Below, in pieces: positions 53,001 through 64,000 of a stretch of DNA of 64,000 nt. Numbering within the stretch: the first letter of the stretch is position 1; each line of letters begins with the position of its first letter. The stretch is from Apostichopus japonicus (taxonomy: Eukaryota > Echinodermata > Holothuroidea > Aspidochirotida > Stichopodidae). The notes under the pieces were generated by a model. That model did not search any database. It was given only the letters and a program-made list of their open reading frames with translations, and was not told the origin of the DNA. Made by a program: the position numbers and the translations under genes. The DNA is taken from contig NC_092572.1 in the NCBI RefSeq assembly GCF_037975245.1, positions 16,994,269-17,058,268 of the forward strand, written 5' to 3'.

Positions 53001-56000
53001 GGATTAACTAATACTTACAGCTCCCCGTCTAGGCACTTGCTGTAAAAGATCGGCAAAAGACGTCATCACCCGGGCTTCGAACCAGGGATGCAAAAGAGAG
53101 TCTCGATCATCAGCTCGTACAGTGCGCCAAGCCATCCCGCCACTGTATGGACTGAGATATTAGGTGGATTAACTAATACTTACAGCTCCCCGTCTAGGCA
53201 CTTGCTGTAAAAGATCGGCAAAAGACGTCATCACCCGGGCTTCGAACCAGGGATGCAAAAGAGAGTCTCGATCATCAGCTCGTACAGTGCGCCAAGCCAT
53301 CCCGCCACTGTATGGACTGAGATATTAGGTGGATTAACTAATACTTACAGCTCCCCGTCTAGGCACTTGCTGTAAAAGATCGGCAAAAGACGTCATCACC
53401 CGGGCTTCGAACCAGGGATGCAAAAGAGAGTCTCGATCATCAGCTCGTACAGTGCGCCAAGCCATCCCGCCACTGTATGGACTGAGATATTAGGTGGATT
53501 AACTAATACTTACAGCTCCCCGTCTAGGCACTTGCTGTAAAAGATCGGCAAAAGACGTCATCACCCGGGCTTCGAACCAGGGATGCAAAAGAGAGTCTCG
53601 ATCATCAGCTCGTACAGTGCGCCAAGCCATCCCGCCACTGTATGGACTGAGATATTAGGTGGATTAACTAATACTTACAGCTCCCCGTCTAGGCACTTGC
53701 TGTAAAAGATCGGCAAAAGACGTCATCACCCGGGCTTCGAACCAGGGATGCAAAAGAGAGTCTCGATCATCAGCTCGTACAGTGCGCCAAGCCATCCCGC
53801 CACTGTATGGACTGAGATATTAGGTGGATTAACTAATACTTACAGCTCCCCGTCTAGGCACTTGCTGTAAAAGATCGGCAAAAGACGTCATCACCCGGGC
53901 TTCGAACCAGGGATGCAAAAGAGAGTCTCGATCATCAGCTCGTACAGTGCGCCAAGCCATCCCGCCACTGTATGGACTGAGATATTAGGTGGATTAACTA
54001 ATACTTACAGCTCCCCGTCTAGGCACTTGCTGTAAAAGATCGGCAAAAGACGTCATCACCCGGGCTTCGAACCAGGGATGCAAAAGAGAGTCTCGATCAT
54101 CAGCTCGTACAGTGCGCCAAGCCATCCCGCCACTGTATGGACTGAGATATTAGGTGGATTAACTAATACTTACAGCTCCCCGTCTAGGCACTTGCTGTAA
54201 AAGATCGGCAAAAGACGTCATCACCCGGGCTTCGAACCAGGGATGCAAAAGAGAGTCTCGATCATCAGCTCGTACAGTGCGCCAAGCCATCCCGCCACTG
54301 TATGGACTGAGATATTAGGTGGATTAACTAATACTTACAGCTCCCCGTCTAGGCACTTGCTGTAAAAGATCGGCAAAAGACGTCATCACCCGGGCTTCGA
54401 ACCAGGGATGCAAAAGAGAGTCTCGATCATCAGCTCGTACAGTGCGCCAAGCCATCCCGCCACTGTATGGACTGAGATATTAGGTGGATTAACTAATACT
54501 TACAGCTCCCCGTCTAGGCACTTGCTGTAAAAGATCGGCAAAAGACGTCATCACCCGGGCTTCGAACCAGGGATGCAAAAGAGAGTCTCGATCATCAGCT
54601 CGTACAGTGCGCCAAGCCATCCCGCCACTGTATGGACTGAGATATTAGGTGGATTAACTAATACTTACAGCTCCCCGTCTAGGCACTTGCTGTAAAAGAT
54701 CGGCAAAAGACGTCATCACCCGGGCTTCGAACCAGGGATGCAAAAGAGAGTCTCGATCATCAGCTCGTACAGTGCGCCAAGCCATCCCGCCACTGTATGG
54801 ACTGAGATATTAGGTGGATTAACTAATACTTACAGCTCCCCGTCTAGGCACTTGCTGTAAAAGATCGGCAAAAGACGTCATCACCCGGGCTTCGAACCAG
54901 GGATGCAAAAGAGAGTCTCGATCATCAGCTCGTACAGTGCGCCAAGCCATCCCGCCACTGTATGGACTGAGATATTAGGTGGATTAACTAATACTTACAG
55001 CTCCCCGTCTAGGCACTTGCTGTAAAAGATCGGCAAAAGACGTCATCACCCGGGCTTCGAACCAGGGATGCAAAAGAGAGTCTCGATCATCAGCTCGTAC
55101 AGTGCGCCAAGCCATCCCGCCACTGTATGGACTGAGATATTAGGTGGATTAACTAATACTTACAGCTCCCCGTCTAGGCACTTGCTGTAAAAGATCGGCA
55201 AAAGACGTCATCACCCGGGCTTCGAACCAGGGATGCAAAAGAGAGTCTCGATCATCAGCTCGTACAGTGCGCCAAGCCATCCCGCCACTGTATGGACTGA
55301 GATATTAGGTGGATTAACTAATACTTACAGCTCCCCGTCTAGGCACTTGCTGTAAAAGATCGGCAAAAGACGTCATCACCCGGGCTTCGAACCAGGGATG
55401 CAAAAGAGAGTCTCGATCATCAGCTCGTACAGTGCGCCAAGCCATCCCGCCACTGTATGGACTGAGATATTAGGTGGATTAACTAATACTTACAGCTCCC
55501 CGTCTAGGCACTTGCTGTAAAAGATCGGCAAAAGACGTCATCACCCGGGCTTCGAACCAGGGATGCAAAAGAGAGTCTCGATCATCAGCTCGTACAGTGC
55601 GCCAAGCCATCCCGCCACTGTATGGACTGAGATATTAGGTGGATTAACTAATACTTACAGCTCCCCGTCTAGGCACTTGCTGTAAAAGATCGGCAAAAGA
55701 CGTCATCACCCGGGCTTCGAACCAGGGATGCAAAAGAGAGTCTCGATCATCAGCTCGTACAGTGCGCCAAGCCATCCCGCCACTGTATGGACTGAGATAT
55801 TAGGTGGATTAACTAATACTTACAGCTCCCCGTCTAGGCACTTGCTGTAAAAGATCGGCAAAAGACGTCATCACCCGGGCTTCGAACCAGGGATGCAAAA
55901 GAGAGTCTCGATCATCAGCTCGTACAGTGCGCCAAGCCATCCCGCCACTGTATGGACTGAGATATTAGGTGGATTAACTAATACTTACAGCTCCCCGTCT

Positions 56001-58302
56001 AGGCACTTGCTGTAAAAGATCGGCAAAAGACGTCATCACCCGGGCTTCGAACCAGGGATGCAAAAGAGAGTCTCGATCATCAGCTCGTACAGTGCGCCAA
56101 GCCATCCCGCCACTGTATGGACTGAGATATTAGGTGGATTAACTAATACTTACAGCTCCCCGTCTAGGCACTTGCTGTAAAAGATCGGCAAAAGACGTCA
56201 TCACCCGGGCTTCGAACCAGGGATGCAAAAGAGAGTCTCGATCATCAGCTCGTACAGTGCGCCAAGCCATCCCGCCACTGTATGGACTGAGATATTAGGT
56301 GGATTAACTAATACTTACAGCTCCCCGTCTAGGCACTTGCTGTAAAAGATCGGCAAAAGACGTCATCACCCGGGCTTCGAACCAGGGATGCAAAAGAGAG
56401 TCTCGATCATCAGCTCGTACAGTGCGCCAAGCCATCCCGCCACTGTATGGACTGAGATATTAGGTGGATTAACTAATACTTACAGCTCCCCGTCTAGGCA
56501 CTTGCTGTAAAAGATCGGCAAAAGACGTCATCACCCGGGCTTCGAACCAGGGATGCAAAAGAGAGTCTCGATCATCAGCTCGTACAGTGCGCCAAGCCAT
56601 CCCGCCACTGTATGGACTGAGATATTAGGTGGATTAACTAATACTTACAGCTCCCCGTCTAGGCACTTGCTGTAAAAGATCGGCAAAAGACGTCATCACC
56701 CGGGCTTCGAACCAGGGATGCAAAAGAGAGTCTCGATCATCAGCTCGTACAGTGCGCCAAGCCATCCCGCCACTGTATGGACTGAGATATTAGGTGGATT
56801 AACTAATACTTACAGCTCCCCGTCTAGGCACTTGCTGTAAAAGATCGGCAAAAGACGTCATCACCCGGGCTTCGAACCAGGGATGCAAAAGAGAGTCTCG
56901 ATCATCAGCTCGTACAGTGCGCCAAGCCATCCCGCCACTGTATGGACTGAGATATTAGGTGGATTAACTAATACTTACAGCTCCCCGTCTAGGCACTTGC
57001 TGTAAAAGATCGGCAAAAGACGTCATCACCCGGGCTTCGAACCAGGGATGCAAAAGAGAGTCTCGATCATCAGCTCGTACAGTGCGCCAAGCCATCCCGC
57101 CACTGTATGGACTGAGATATTAGGTGGATTAACTAATACTTACAGCTCCCCGTCTAGGCACTTGCTGTAAAAGATCGGCAAAAGACGTCATCACCCGGGC
57201 TTCGAACCAGGGATGCAAAAGAGAGTCTCGATCATCAGCTCGTACAGTGCGCCAAGCCATCCCGCCACTGTATGGACTGAGATATTAGGTGGATTAACTA
57301 ATACTTACAGCTCCCCGTCTAGGCACTTGCTGTAAAAGATCGGCAAAAGACGTCATCACCCGGGCTTCGAACCAGGGATGCAAAAGAGAGTCTCGATCAT
57401 CAGCTCGTACAGTGCGCCAAGCCATCCCGCCACTGTATGGACTGAGATATTAGGTGGATTAACTAATACTTACAGCTCCCCGTCTAGGCACTTGCTGTAA
57501 AAGATCGGCAAAAGACGTCATCACCCGGGCTTCGAACCAGGGATGCAAAAGAGAGTCTCGATCATCAGCTCGTACAGTGCGCCAAGCCATCCCGCCACTG
57601 TATGGACTGAGATATTAGGTGGATTAACTAATACTTACAGCTCCCCGTCTAGGCACTTGCTGTAAAAGATCGGCAAAAGACGTCATCACCCGGGCTTCGA
57701 ACCAGGGATGCAAAAGAGAGTCTCGATCATCAGCTCGTACAGTGCGCCAAGCCATCCCGCCACTGTATGGACTGAGATATTAGGTGGATTAACTAATACT
57801 TACAGCTCCCCGTCTAGGCACTTGCTGTAAAAGATCGGCAAAAGACGTCATCACCCGGGCTTCGAACCAGGGATGCAAAAGAGAGTCTCGATCATCAGCT
57901 CGTACAGTGCGCCAAGCCATCCCGCCACTGTATGGACTGAGATATTAGGTGGATTAACTAATACTTACAGCTCCCCGTCTAGGCACTTGCTGTAAAAGAT
58001 CGGCAAAAGACGTCATCACCCGGGCTTCGAACCAGGGATGCAAAAGAGAGTCTCGATCATCAGCTCGTACAGTGCGCCAAGCCATCCCGCCACTGTATGG
58101 ACTGAGATATTAGGTGGATTAACTAATACTTACAGCTCCCCGTCTAGGCACTTGCTGTAAAAGATCGGCAAAAGACGTCATCACCCGGGCTTCGAACCAG
58201 GGATGCAAAAGAGAGTCTCGATCATCAGCTCGTACAGTGCGCCAAGCCATCCCGCCACTGTATGGACTGAGATATTAGGTGGATTAACTAATACTTACAG
58301 CT

Positions 58303-58305
58303 CCC
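58303..58305. other. Single C loss in the CCCC run of one array B monomer
   Basis: CTCCCGTC replaces CTCCCCGTC. The same run is shortened at about 13922 and 16561 and, as GGGG in array A, at about 6825; it is lengthened at about 9630. The frame change opens a 79-residue plus-strand frame at 58203-58442 that duplicates the one at 16461-16700 for the same reason and has no gene features. Confidence 0.85.
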
Positions 58306-59420
58306 GTCTAGGCACTTGCTGTAAAAGATCGGCAAAAGACGTCATCACCCGGGCTTCGAACCAGGGATGCAAAAGAGAGTCTCGATCATCAGCTCGTACA
58401 GTGCGCCAAGCCATCCCGCCACTGTATGGACTGAGATATTAGGTGGATTAACTAATACTTACAGCTCCCCGTCTAGGCACTTGCTGTAAAAGATCGGCAA
58501 AAGACGTCATCACCCGGGCTTCGAACCAGGGATGCAAAAGAGAGTCTCGATCATCAGCTCGTACAGTGCGCCAAGCCATCCCGCCACTGTATGGACTGAG
58601 ATATTAGGTGGATTAACTAATACTTACAGCTCCCCGTCTAGGCACTTGCTGTAAAAGATCGGCAAAAGACGTCATCACCCGGGCTTCGAACCAGGGATGC
58701 AAAAGAGAGTCTCGATCATCAGCTCGTACAGTGCGCCAAGCCATCCCGCCACTGTATGGACTGAGATATTAGGTGGATTAACTAATACTTACAGCTCCCC
58801 GTCTAGGCACTTGCTGTAAAAGATCGGCAAAAGACGTCATCACCCGGGCTTCGAACCAGGGATGCAAAAGAGAGTCTCGATCATCAGCTCGTACAGTGCG
58901 CCAAGCCATCCCGCCACTGTATGGACTGAGATATTAGGTGGATTAACTAATACTTACAGCTCCCCGTCTAGGCACTTGCTGTAAAAGATCGGCAAAAGAC
59001 GTCATCACCCGGGCTTCGAACCAGGGATGCAAAAGAGAGTCTCGATCATCAGCTCGTACAGTGCGCCAAGCCATCCCGCCACTGTATGGACTGAGATATT
59101 AGGTGGATTAACTAATACTTACAGCTCCCCGTCTAGGCACTTGCTGTAAAAGATCGGCAAAAGACGTCATCACCCGGGCTTCGAACCAGGGATGCAAAAG
59201 AGAGTCTCGATCATCAGCTCGTACAGTGCGCCAAGCCATCCCGCCACTGTATGGACTGAGATATTAGGTGGATTAACTAATACTTACAGCTCCCCGTCTA
59301 GGCACTTGCTGTAAAAGATCGGCAAAAGACGTCATCACCCGGGCTTCGAACCAGGGATGCAAAAGAGAGTCTCGATCATCAGCTCGTACAGTGCGCCAAG
59401 CCATCCCGCCACTGTATGGA

Positions 59421-59430
59421 CTGAGAGATA
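59421..59430. other. Two-base gain in array B (CTGAGAGATA for CTGAGATA)
   Basis: A GA dinucleotide is duplicated in one copy. With the AG loss at about 28844 it is one of two dinucleotide slippage events at GA/AG steps. It is the last variant seen; 59431 to the window end is uniform. Confidence 0.85.
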
Positions 59431-62400
59431 TTAGGTGGATTAACTAATACTTACAGCTCCCCGTCTAGGCACTTGCTGTAAAAGATCGGCAAAAGACGTC
59501 ATCACCCGGGCTTCGAACCAGGGATGCAAAAGAGAGTCTCGATCATCAGCTCGTACAGTGCGCCAAGCCATCCCGCCACTGTATGGACTGAGATATTAGG
59601 TGGATTAACTAATACTTACAGCTCCCCGTCTAGGCACTTGCTGTAAAAGATCGGCAAAAGACGTCATCACCCGGGCTTCGAACCAGGGATGCAAAAGAGA
59701 GTCTCGATCATCAGCTCGTACAGTGCGCCAAGCCATCCCGCCACTGTATGGACTGAGATATTAGGTGGATTAACTAATACTTACAGCTCCCCGTCTAGGC
59801 ACTTGCTGTAAAAGATCGGCAAAAGACGTCATCACCCGGGCTTCGAACCAGGGATGCAAAAGAGAGTCTCGATCATCAGCTCGTACAGTGCGCCAAGCCA
59901 TCCCGCCACTGTATGGACTGAGATATTAGGTGGATTAACTAATACTTACAGCTCCCCGTCTAGGCACTTGCTGTAAAAGATCGGCAAAAGACGTCATCAC
60001 CCGGGCTTCGAACCAGGGATGCAAAAGAGAGTCTCGATCATCAGCTCGTACAGTGCGCCAAGCCATCCCGCCACTGTATGGACTGAGATATTAGGTGGAT
60101 TAACTAATACTTACAGCTCCCCGTCTAGGCACTTGCTGTAAAAGATCGGCAAAAGACGTCATCACCCGGGCTTCGAACCAGGGATGCAAAAGAGAGTCTC
60201 GATCATCAGCTCGTACAGTGCGCCAAGCCATCCCGCCACTGTATGGACTGAGATATTAGGTGGATTAACTAATACTTACAGCTCCCCGTCTAGGCACTTG
60301 CTGTAAAAGATCGGCAAAAGACGTCATCACCCGGGCTTCGAACCAGGGATGCAAAAGAGAGTCTCGATCATCAGCTCGTACAGTGCGCCAAGCCATCCCG
60401 CCACTGTATGGACTGAGATATTAGGTGGATTAACTAATACTTACAGCTCCCCGTCTAGGCACTTGCTGTAAAAGATCGGCAAAAGACGTCATCACCCGGG
60501 CTTCGAACCAGGGATGCAAAAGAGAGTCTCGATCATCAGCTCGTACAGTGCGCCAAGCCATCCCGCCACTGTATGGACTGAGATATTAGGTGGATTAACT
60601 AATACTTACAGCTCCCCGTCTAGGCACTTGCTGTAAAAGATCGGCAAAAGACGTCATCACCCGGGCTTCGAACCAGGGATGCAAAAGAGAGTCTCGATCA
60701 TCAGCTCGTACAGTGCGCCAAGCCATCCCGCCACTGTATGGACTGAGATATTAGGTGGATTAACTAATACTTACAGCTCCCCGTCTAGGCACTTGCTGTA
60801 AAAGATCGGCAAAAGACGTCATCACCCGGGCTTCGAACCAGGGATGCAAAAGAGAGTCTCGATCATCAGCTCGTACAGTGCGCCAAGCCATCCCGCCACT
60901 GTATGGACTGAGATATTAGGTGGATTAACTAATACTTACAGCTCCCCGTCTAGGCACTTGCTGTAAAAGATCGGCAAAAGACGTCATCACCCGGGCTTCG
61001 AACCAGGGATGCAAAAGAGAGTCTCGATCATCAGCTCGTACAGTGCGCCAAGCCATCCCGCCACTGTATGGACTGAGATATTAGGTGGATTAACTAATAC
61101 TTACAGCTCCCCGTCTAGGCACTTGCTGTAAAAGATCGGCAAAAGACGTCATCACCCGGGCTTCGAACCAGGGATGCAAAAGAGAGTCTCGATCATCAGC
61201 TCGTACAGTGCGCCAAGCCATCCCGCCACTGTATGGACTGAGATATTAGGTGGATTAACTAATACTTACAGCTCCCCGTCTAGGCACTTGCTGTAAAAGA
61301 TCGGCAAAAGACGTCATCACCCGGGCTTCGAACCAGGGATGCAAAAGAGAGTCTCGATCATCAGCTCGTACAGTGCGCCAAGCCATCCCGCCACTGTATG
61401 GACTGAGATATTAGGTGGATTAACTAATACTTACAGCTCCCCGTCTAGGCACTTGCTGTAAAAGATCGGCAAAAGACGTCATCACCCGGGCTTCGAACCA
61501 GGGATGCAAAAGAGAGTCTCGATCATCAGCTCGTACAGTGCGCCAAGCCATCCCGCCACTGTATGGACTGAGATATTAGGTGGATTAACTAATACTTACA
61601 GCTCCCCGTCTAGGCACTTGCTGTAAAAGATCGGCAAAAGACGTCATCACCCGGGCTTCGAACCAGGGATGCAAAAGAGAGTCTCGATCATCAGCTCGTA
61701 CAGTGCGCCAAGCCATCCCGCCACTGTATGGACTGAGATATTAGGTGGATTAACTAATACTTACAGCTCCCCGTCTAGGCACTTGCTGTAAAAGATCGGC
61801 AAAAGACGTCATCACCCGGGCTTCGAACCAGGGATGCAAAAGAGAGTCTCGATCATCAGCTCGTACAGTGCGCCAAGCCATCCCGCCACTGTATGGACTG
61901 AGATATTAGGTGGATTAACTAATACTTACAGCTCCCCGTCTAGGCACTTGCTGTAAAAGATCGGCAAAAGACGTCATCACCCGGGCTTCGAACCAGGGAT
62001 GCAAAAGAGAGTCTCGATCATCAGCTCGTACAGTGCGCCAAGCCATCCCGCCACTGTATGGACTGAGATATTAGGTGGATTAACTAATACTTACAGCTCC
62101 CCGTCTAGGCACTTGCTGTAAAAGATCGGCAAAAGACGTCATCACCCGGGCTTCGAACCAGGGATGCAAAAGAGAGTCTCGATCATCAGCTCGTACAGTG
62201 CGCCAAGCCATCCCGCCACTGTATGGACTGAGATATTAGGTGGATTAACTAATACTTACAGCTCCCCGTCTAGGCACTTGCTGTAAAAGATCGGCAAAAG
62301 ACGTCATCACCCGGGCTTCGAACCAGGGATGCAAAAGAGAGTCTCGATCATCAGCTCGTACAGTGCGCCAAGCCATCCCGCCACTGTATGGACTGAGATA

Positions 62401-64000
62401 TTAGGTGGATTAACTAATACTTACAGCTCCCCGTCTAGGCACTTGCTGTAAAAGATCGGCAAAAGACGTCATCACCCGGGCTTCGAACCAGGGATGCAAA
62501 AGAGAGTCTCGATCATCAGCTCGTACAGTGCGCCAAGCCATCCCGCCACTGTATGGACTGAGATATTAGGTGGATTAACTAATACTTACAGCTCCCCGTC
62601 TAGGCACTTGCTGTAAAAGATCGGCAAAAGACGTCATCACCCGGGCTTCGAACCAGGGATGCAAAAGAGAGTCTCGATCATCAGCTCGTACAGTGCGCCA
62701 AGCCATCCCGCCACTGTATGGACTGAGATATTAGGTGGATTAACTAATACTTACAGCTCCCCGTCTAGGCACTTGCTGTAAAAGATCGGCAAAAGACGTC
62801 ATCACCCGGGCTTCGAACCAGGGATGCAAAAGAGAGTCTCGATCATCAGCTCGTACAGTGCGCCAAGCCATCCCGCCACTGTATGGACTGAGATATTAGG
62901 TGGATTAACTAATACTTACAGCTCCCCGTCTAGGCACTTGCTGTAAAAGATCGGCAAAAGACGTCATCACCCGGGCTTCGAACCAGGGATGCAAAAGAGA
63001 GTCTCGATCATCAGCTCGTACAGTGCGCCAAGCCATCCCGCCACTGTATGGACTGAGATATTAGGTGGATTAACTAATACTTACAGCTCCCCGTCTAGGC
63101 ACTTGCTGTAAAAGATCGGCAAAAGACGTCATCACCCGGGCTTCGAACCAGGGATGCAAAAGAGAGTCTCGATCATCAGCTCGTACAGTGCGCCAAGCCA
63201 TCCCGCCACTGTATGGACTGAGATATTAGGTGGATTAACTAATACTTACAGCTCCCCGTCTAGGCACTTGCTGTAAAAGATCGGCAAAAGACGTCATCAC
63301 CCGGGCTTCGAACCAGGGATGCAAAAGAGAGTCTCGATCATCAGCTCGTACAGTGCGCCAAGCCATCCCGCCACTGTATGGACTGAGATATTAGGTGGAT
63401 TAACTAATACTTACAGCTCCCCGTCTAGGCACTTGCTGTAAAAGATCGGCAAAAGACGTCATCACCCGGGCTTCGAACCAGGGATGCAAAAGAGAGTCTC
63501 GATCATCAGCTCGTACAGTGCGCCAAGCCATCCCGCCACTGTATGGACTGAGATATTAGGTGGATTAACTAATACTTACAGCTCCCCGTCTAGGCACTTG
63601 CTGTAAAAGATCGGCAAAAGACGTCATCACCCGGGCTTCGAACCAGGGATGCAAAAGAGAGTCTCGATCATCAGCTCGTACAGTGCGCCAAGCCATCCCG
63701 CCACTGTATGGACTGAGATATTAGGTGGATTAACTAATACTTACAGCTCCCCGTCTAGGCACTTGCTGTAAAAGATCGGCAAAAGACGTCATCACCCGGG
63801 CTTCGAACCAGGGATGCAAAAGAGAGTCTCGATCATCAGCTCGTACAGTGCGCCAAGCCATCCCGCCACTGTATGGACTGAGATATTAGGTGGATTAACT
63901 AATACTTACAGCTCCCCGTCTAGGCACTTGCTGTAAAAGATCGGCAAAAGACGTCATCACCCGGGCTTCGAACCAGGGATGCAAAAGAGAGTCTCGATCA

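Larger units (their letters stand above)
11541..64000 (-). repeat. Satellite array B: about 318 tandem copies of the 165-bp monomer, opposite orientation
   Basis: The reverse complement of the array A unit, with five fixed differences, repeats without interruption to the window end. CCAGGG starts at 12661 and, after a net indel sum of -3, at 63973, exactly 311 units later. Indels after the edge monomer lie at about 11813 (+G), 12157 (-G), 13922 (-C), 15192 (+G), 15618 (-C), 16561 (-C), 17337 (+C), 19577 (-C), 28844 (-2), 42512 (+2 G), 45228 (-A), 46995 (-G), 58303 (-C) and 59424 (+2). The only substitution shared between monomers that I saw is A to C in 12 consecutive copies (12789-14603). 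The strand given is the tRNA-like sense. The right end of the array lies beyond the window. There is no insertion, gene or unrelated sequence inside these 52 kb. Confidence 0.98.

Noticed and set aside
1-64000. CRISPR array
   Set aside because: The repeats are direct and regular, but the whole 165-bp unit is conserved with no variable spacers and there are no cas genes.
1-64000. Tandem 5S rRNA or snRNA gene cluster
   Set aside because: I could not align the monomer with the 5S internal control region. An ATACTTAC string resembling the U1 snRNA 5' end occurs on the plus strand of array B, but the sequence after it does not follow U1; it is simply the reverse complement of the donor-like GTAAGTAT.
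1-64000. Higher-order repeat (multi-monomer period)
   Set aside because: Variants do not recur at any multi-monomer spacing; adjacent monomers are as similar as distant ones within each array.
1-64000. Telomeric or microsatellite sequence, transposon ends or a gene embedded in the array
   Set aside because: Phase accounting shows only monomers plus small indels in both contigs, so there is no room for any inserted element.

Overview
The window is essentially one thing: a satellite DNA made of a single 165-bp monomer, about 387 tandem copies end to end. I see no credible protein-coding gene, rRNA gene, CRISPR array, insertion sequence or unique flanking sequence. A long-read eukaryotic assembly is the likely source, because it has tens of kilobases of near-identical short-period tandem repeat plus a 100-N scaffold gap. 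The species cannot be named from this sequence.

Layout: (1) 1-11440, array A, about 69.3 monomers. (2) 11441-11540, exactly 100 N, an assembly gap. (3) 11541-64000, array B, about 318 monomers of the same family in the opposite orientation. Aligned in the same sense, A and B differ at five fixed positions in 165 (about 3%). I saw no intermixing of the two types, so each array is homogenised separately. All five differences are complementary transversions (four C/G, one A/T), which is unusual.

Monomer content: GC is about 50% and CpG is not depleted. One part resembles a decayed tRNA or tRNA-derived SINE head, with a perfect Pol III B-box-type motif (GGTTCGAACCC in A, GGTTCGAAGCC in B) about 50 nt after a weaker A-box-like motif. 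Possible D-arm, anticodon-arm and T-arm stems can be drawn. A TTTT run between the boxes argues against full-length Pol III transcripts. The remaining roughly 85 bp (AT-rich centre, acceptor-like and donor-like splice strings) I do not recognise.

Variation: apart from the A/B differences, I tracked every frame-changing indel by repeat phase. The phase closes exactly in both arrays: 69 monomers to position 11388 in A, and 311 monomers from 12661 to 63973 in B. Indels cluster toward the gap from both sides, and half fall in two short G/C runs. Array interiors are invariant over up to about 13.7 kb. The only shared substitutions are a T-to-C in two adjacent A monomers and an A-to-C in 12 consecutive B monomers. 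The latter removes the only stop of one frame and creates long spurious ORFs. 'A homogenised, tRNA-like 165-bp satellite, possibly centromeric or pericentromeric' is the best-supported reading. Whether the family is new needs a database search I could not run.
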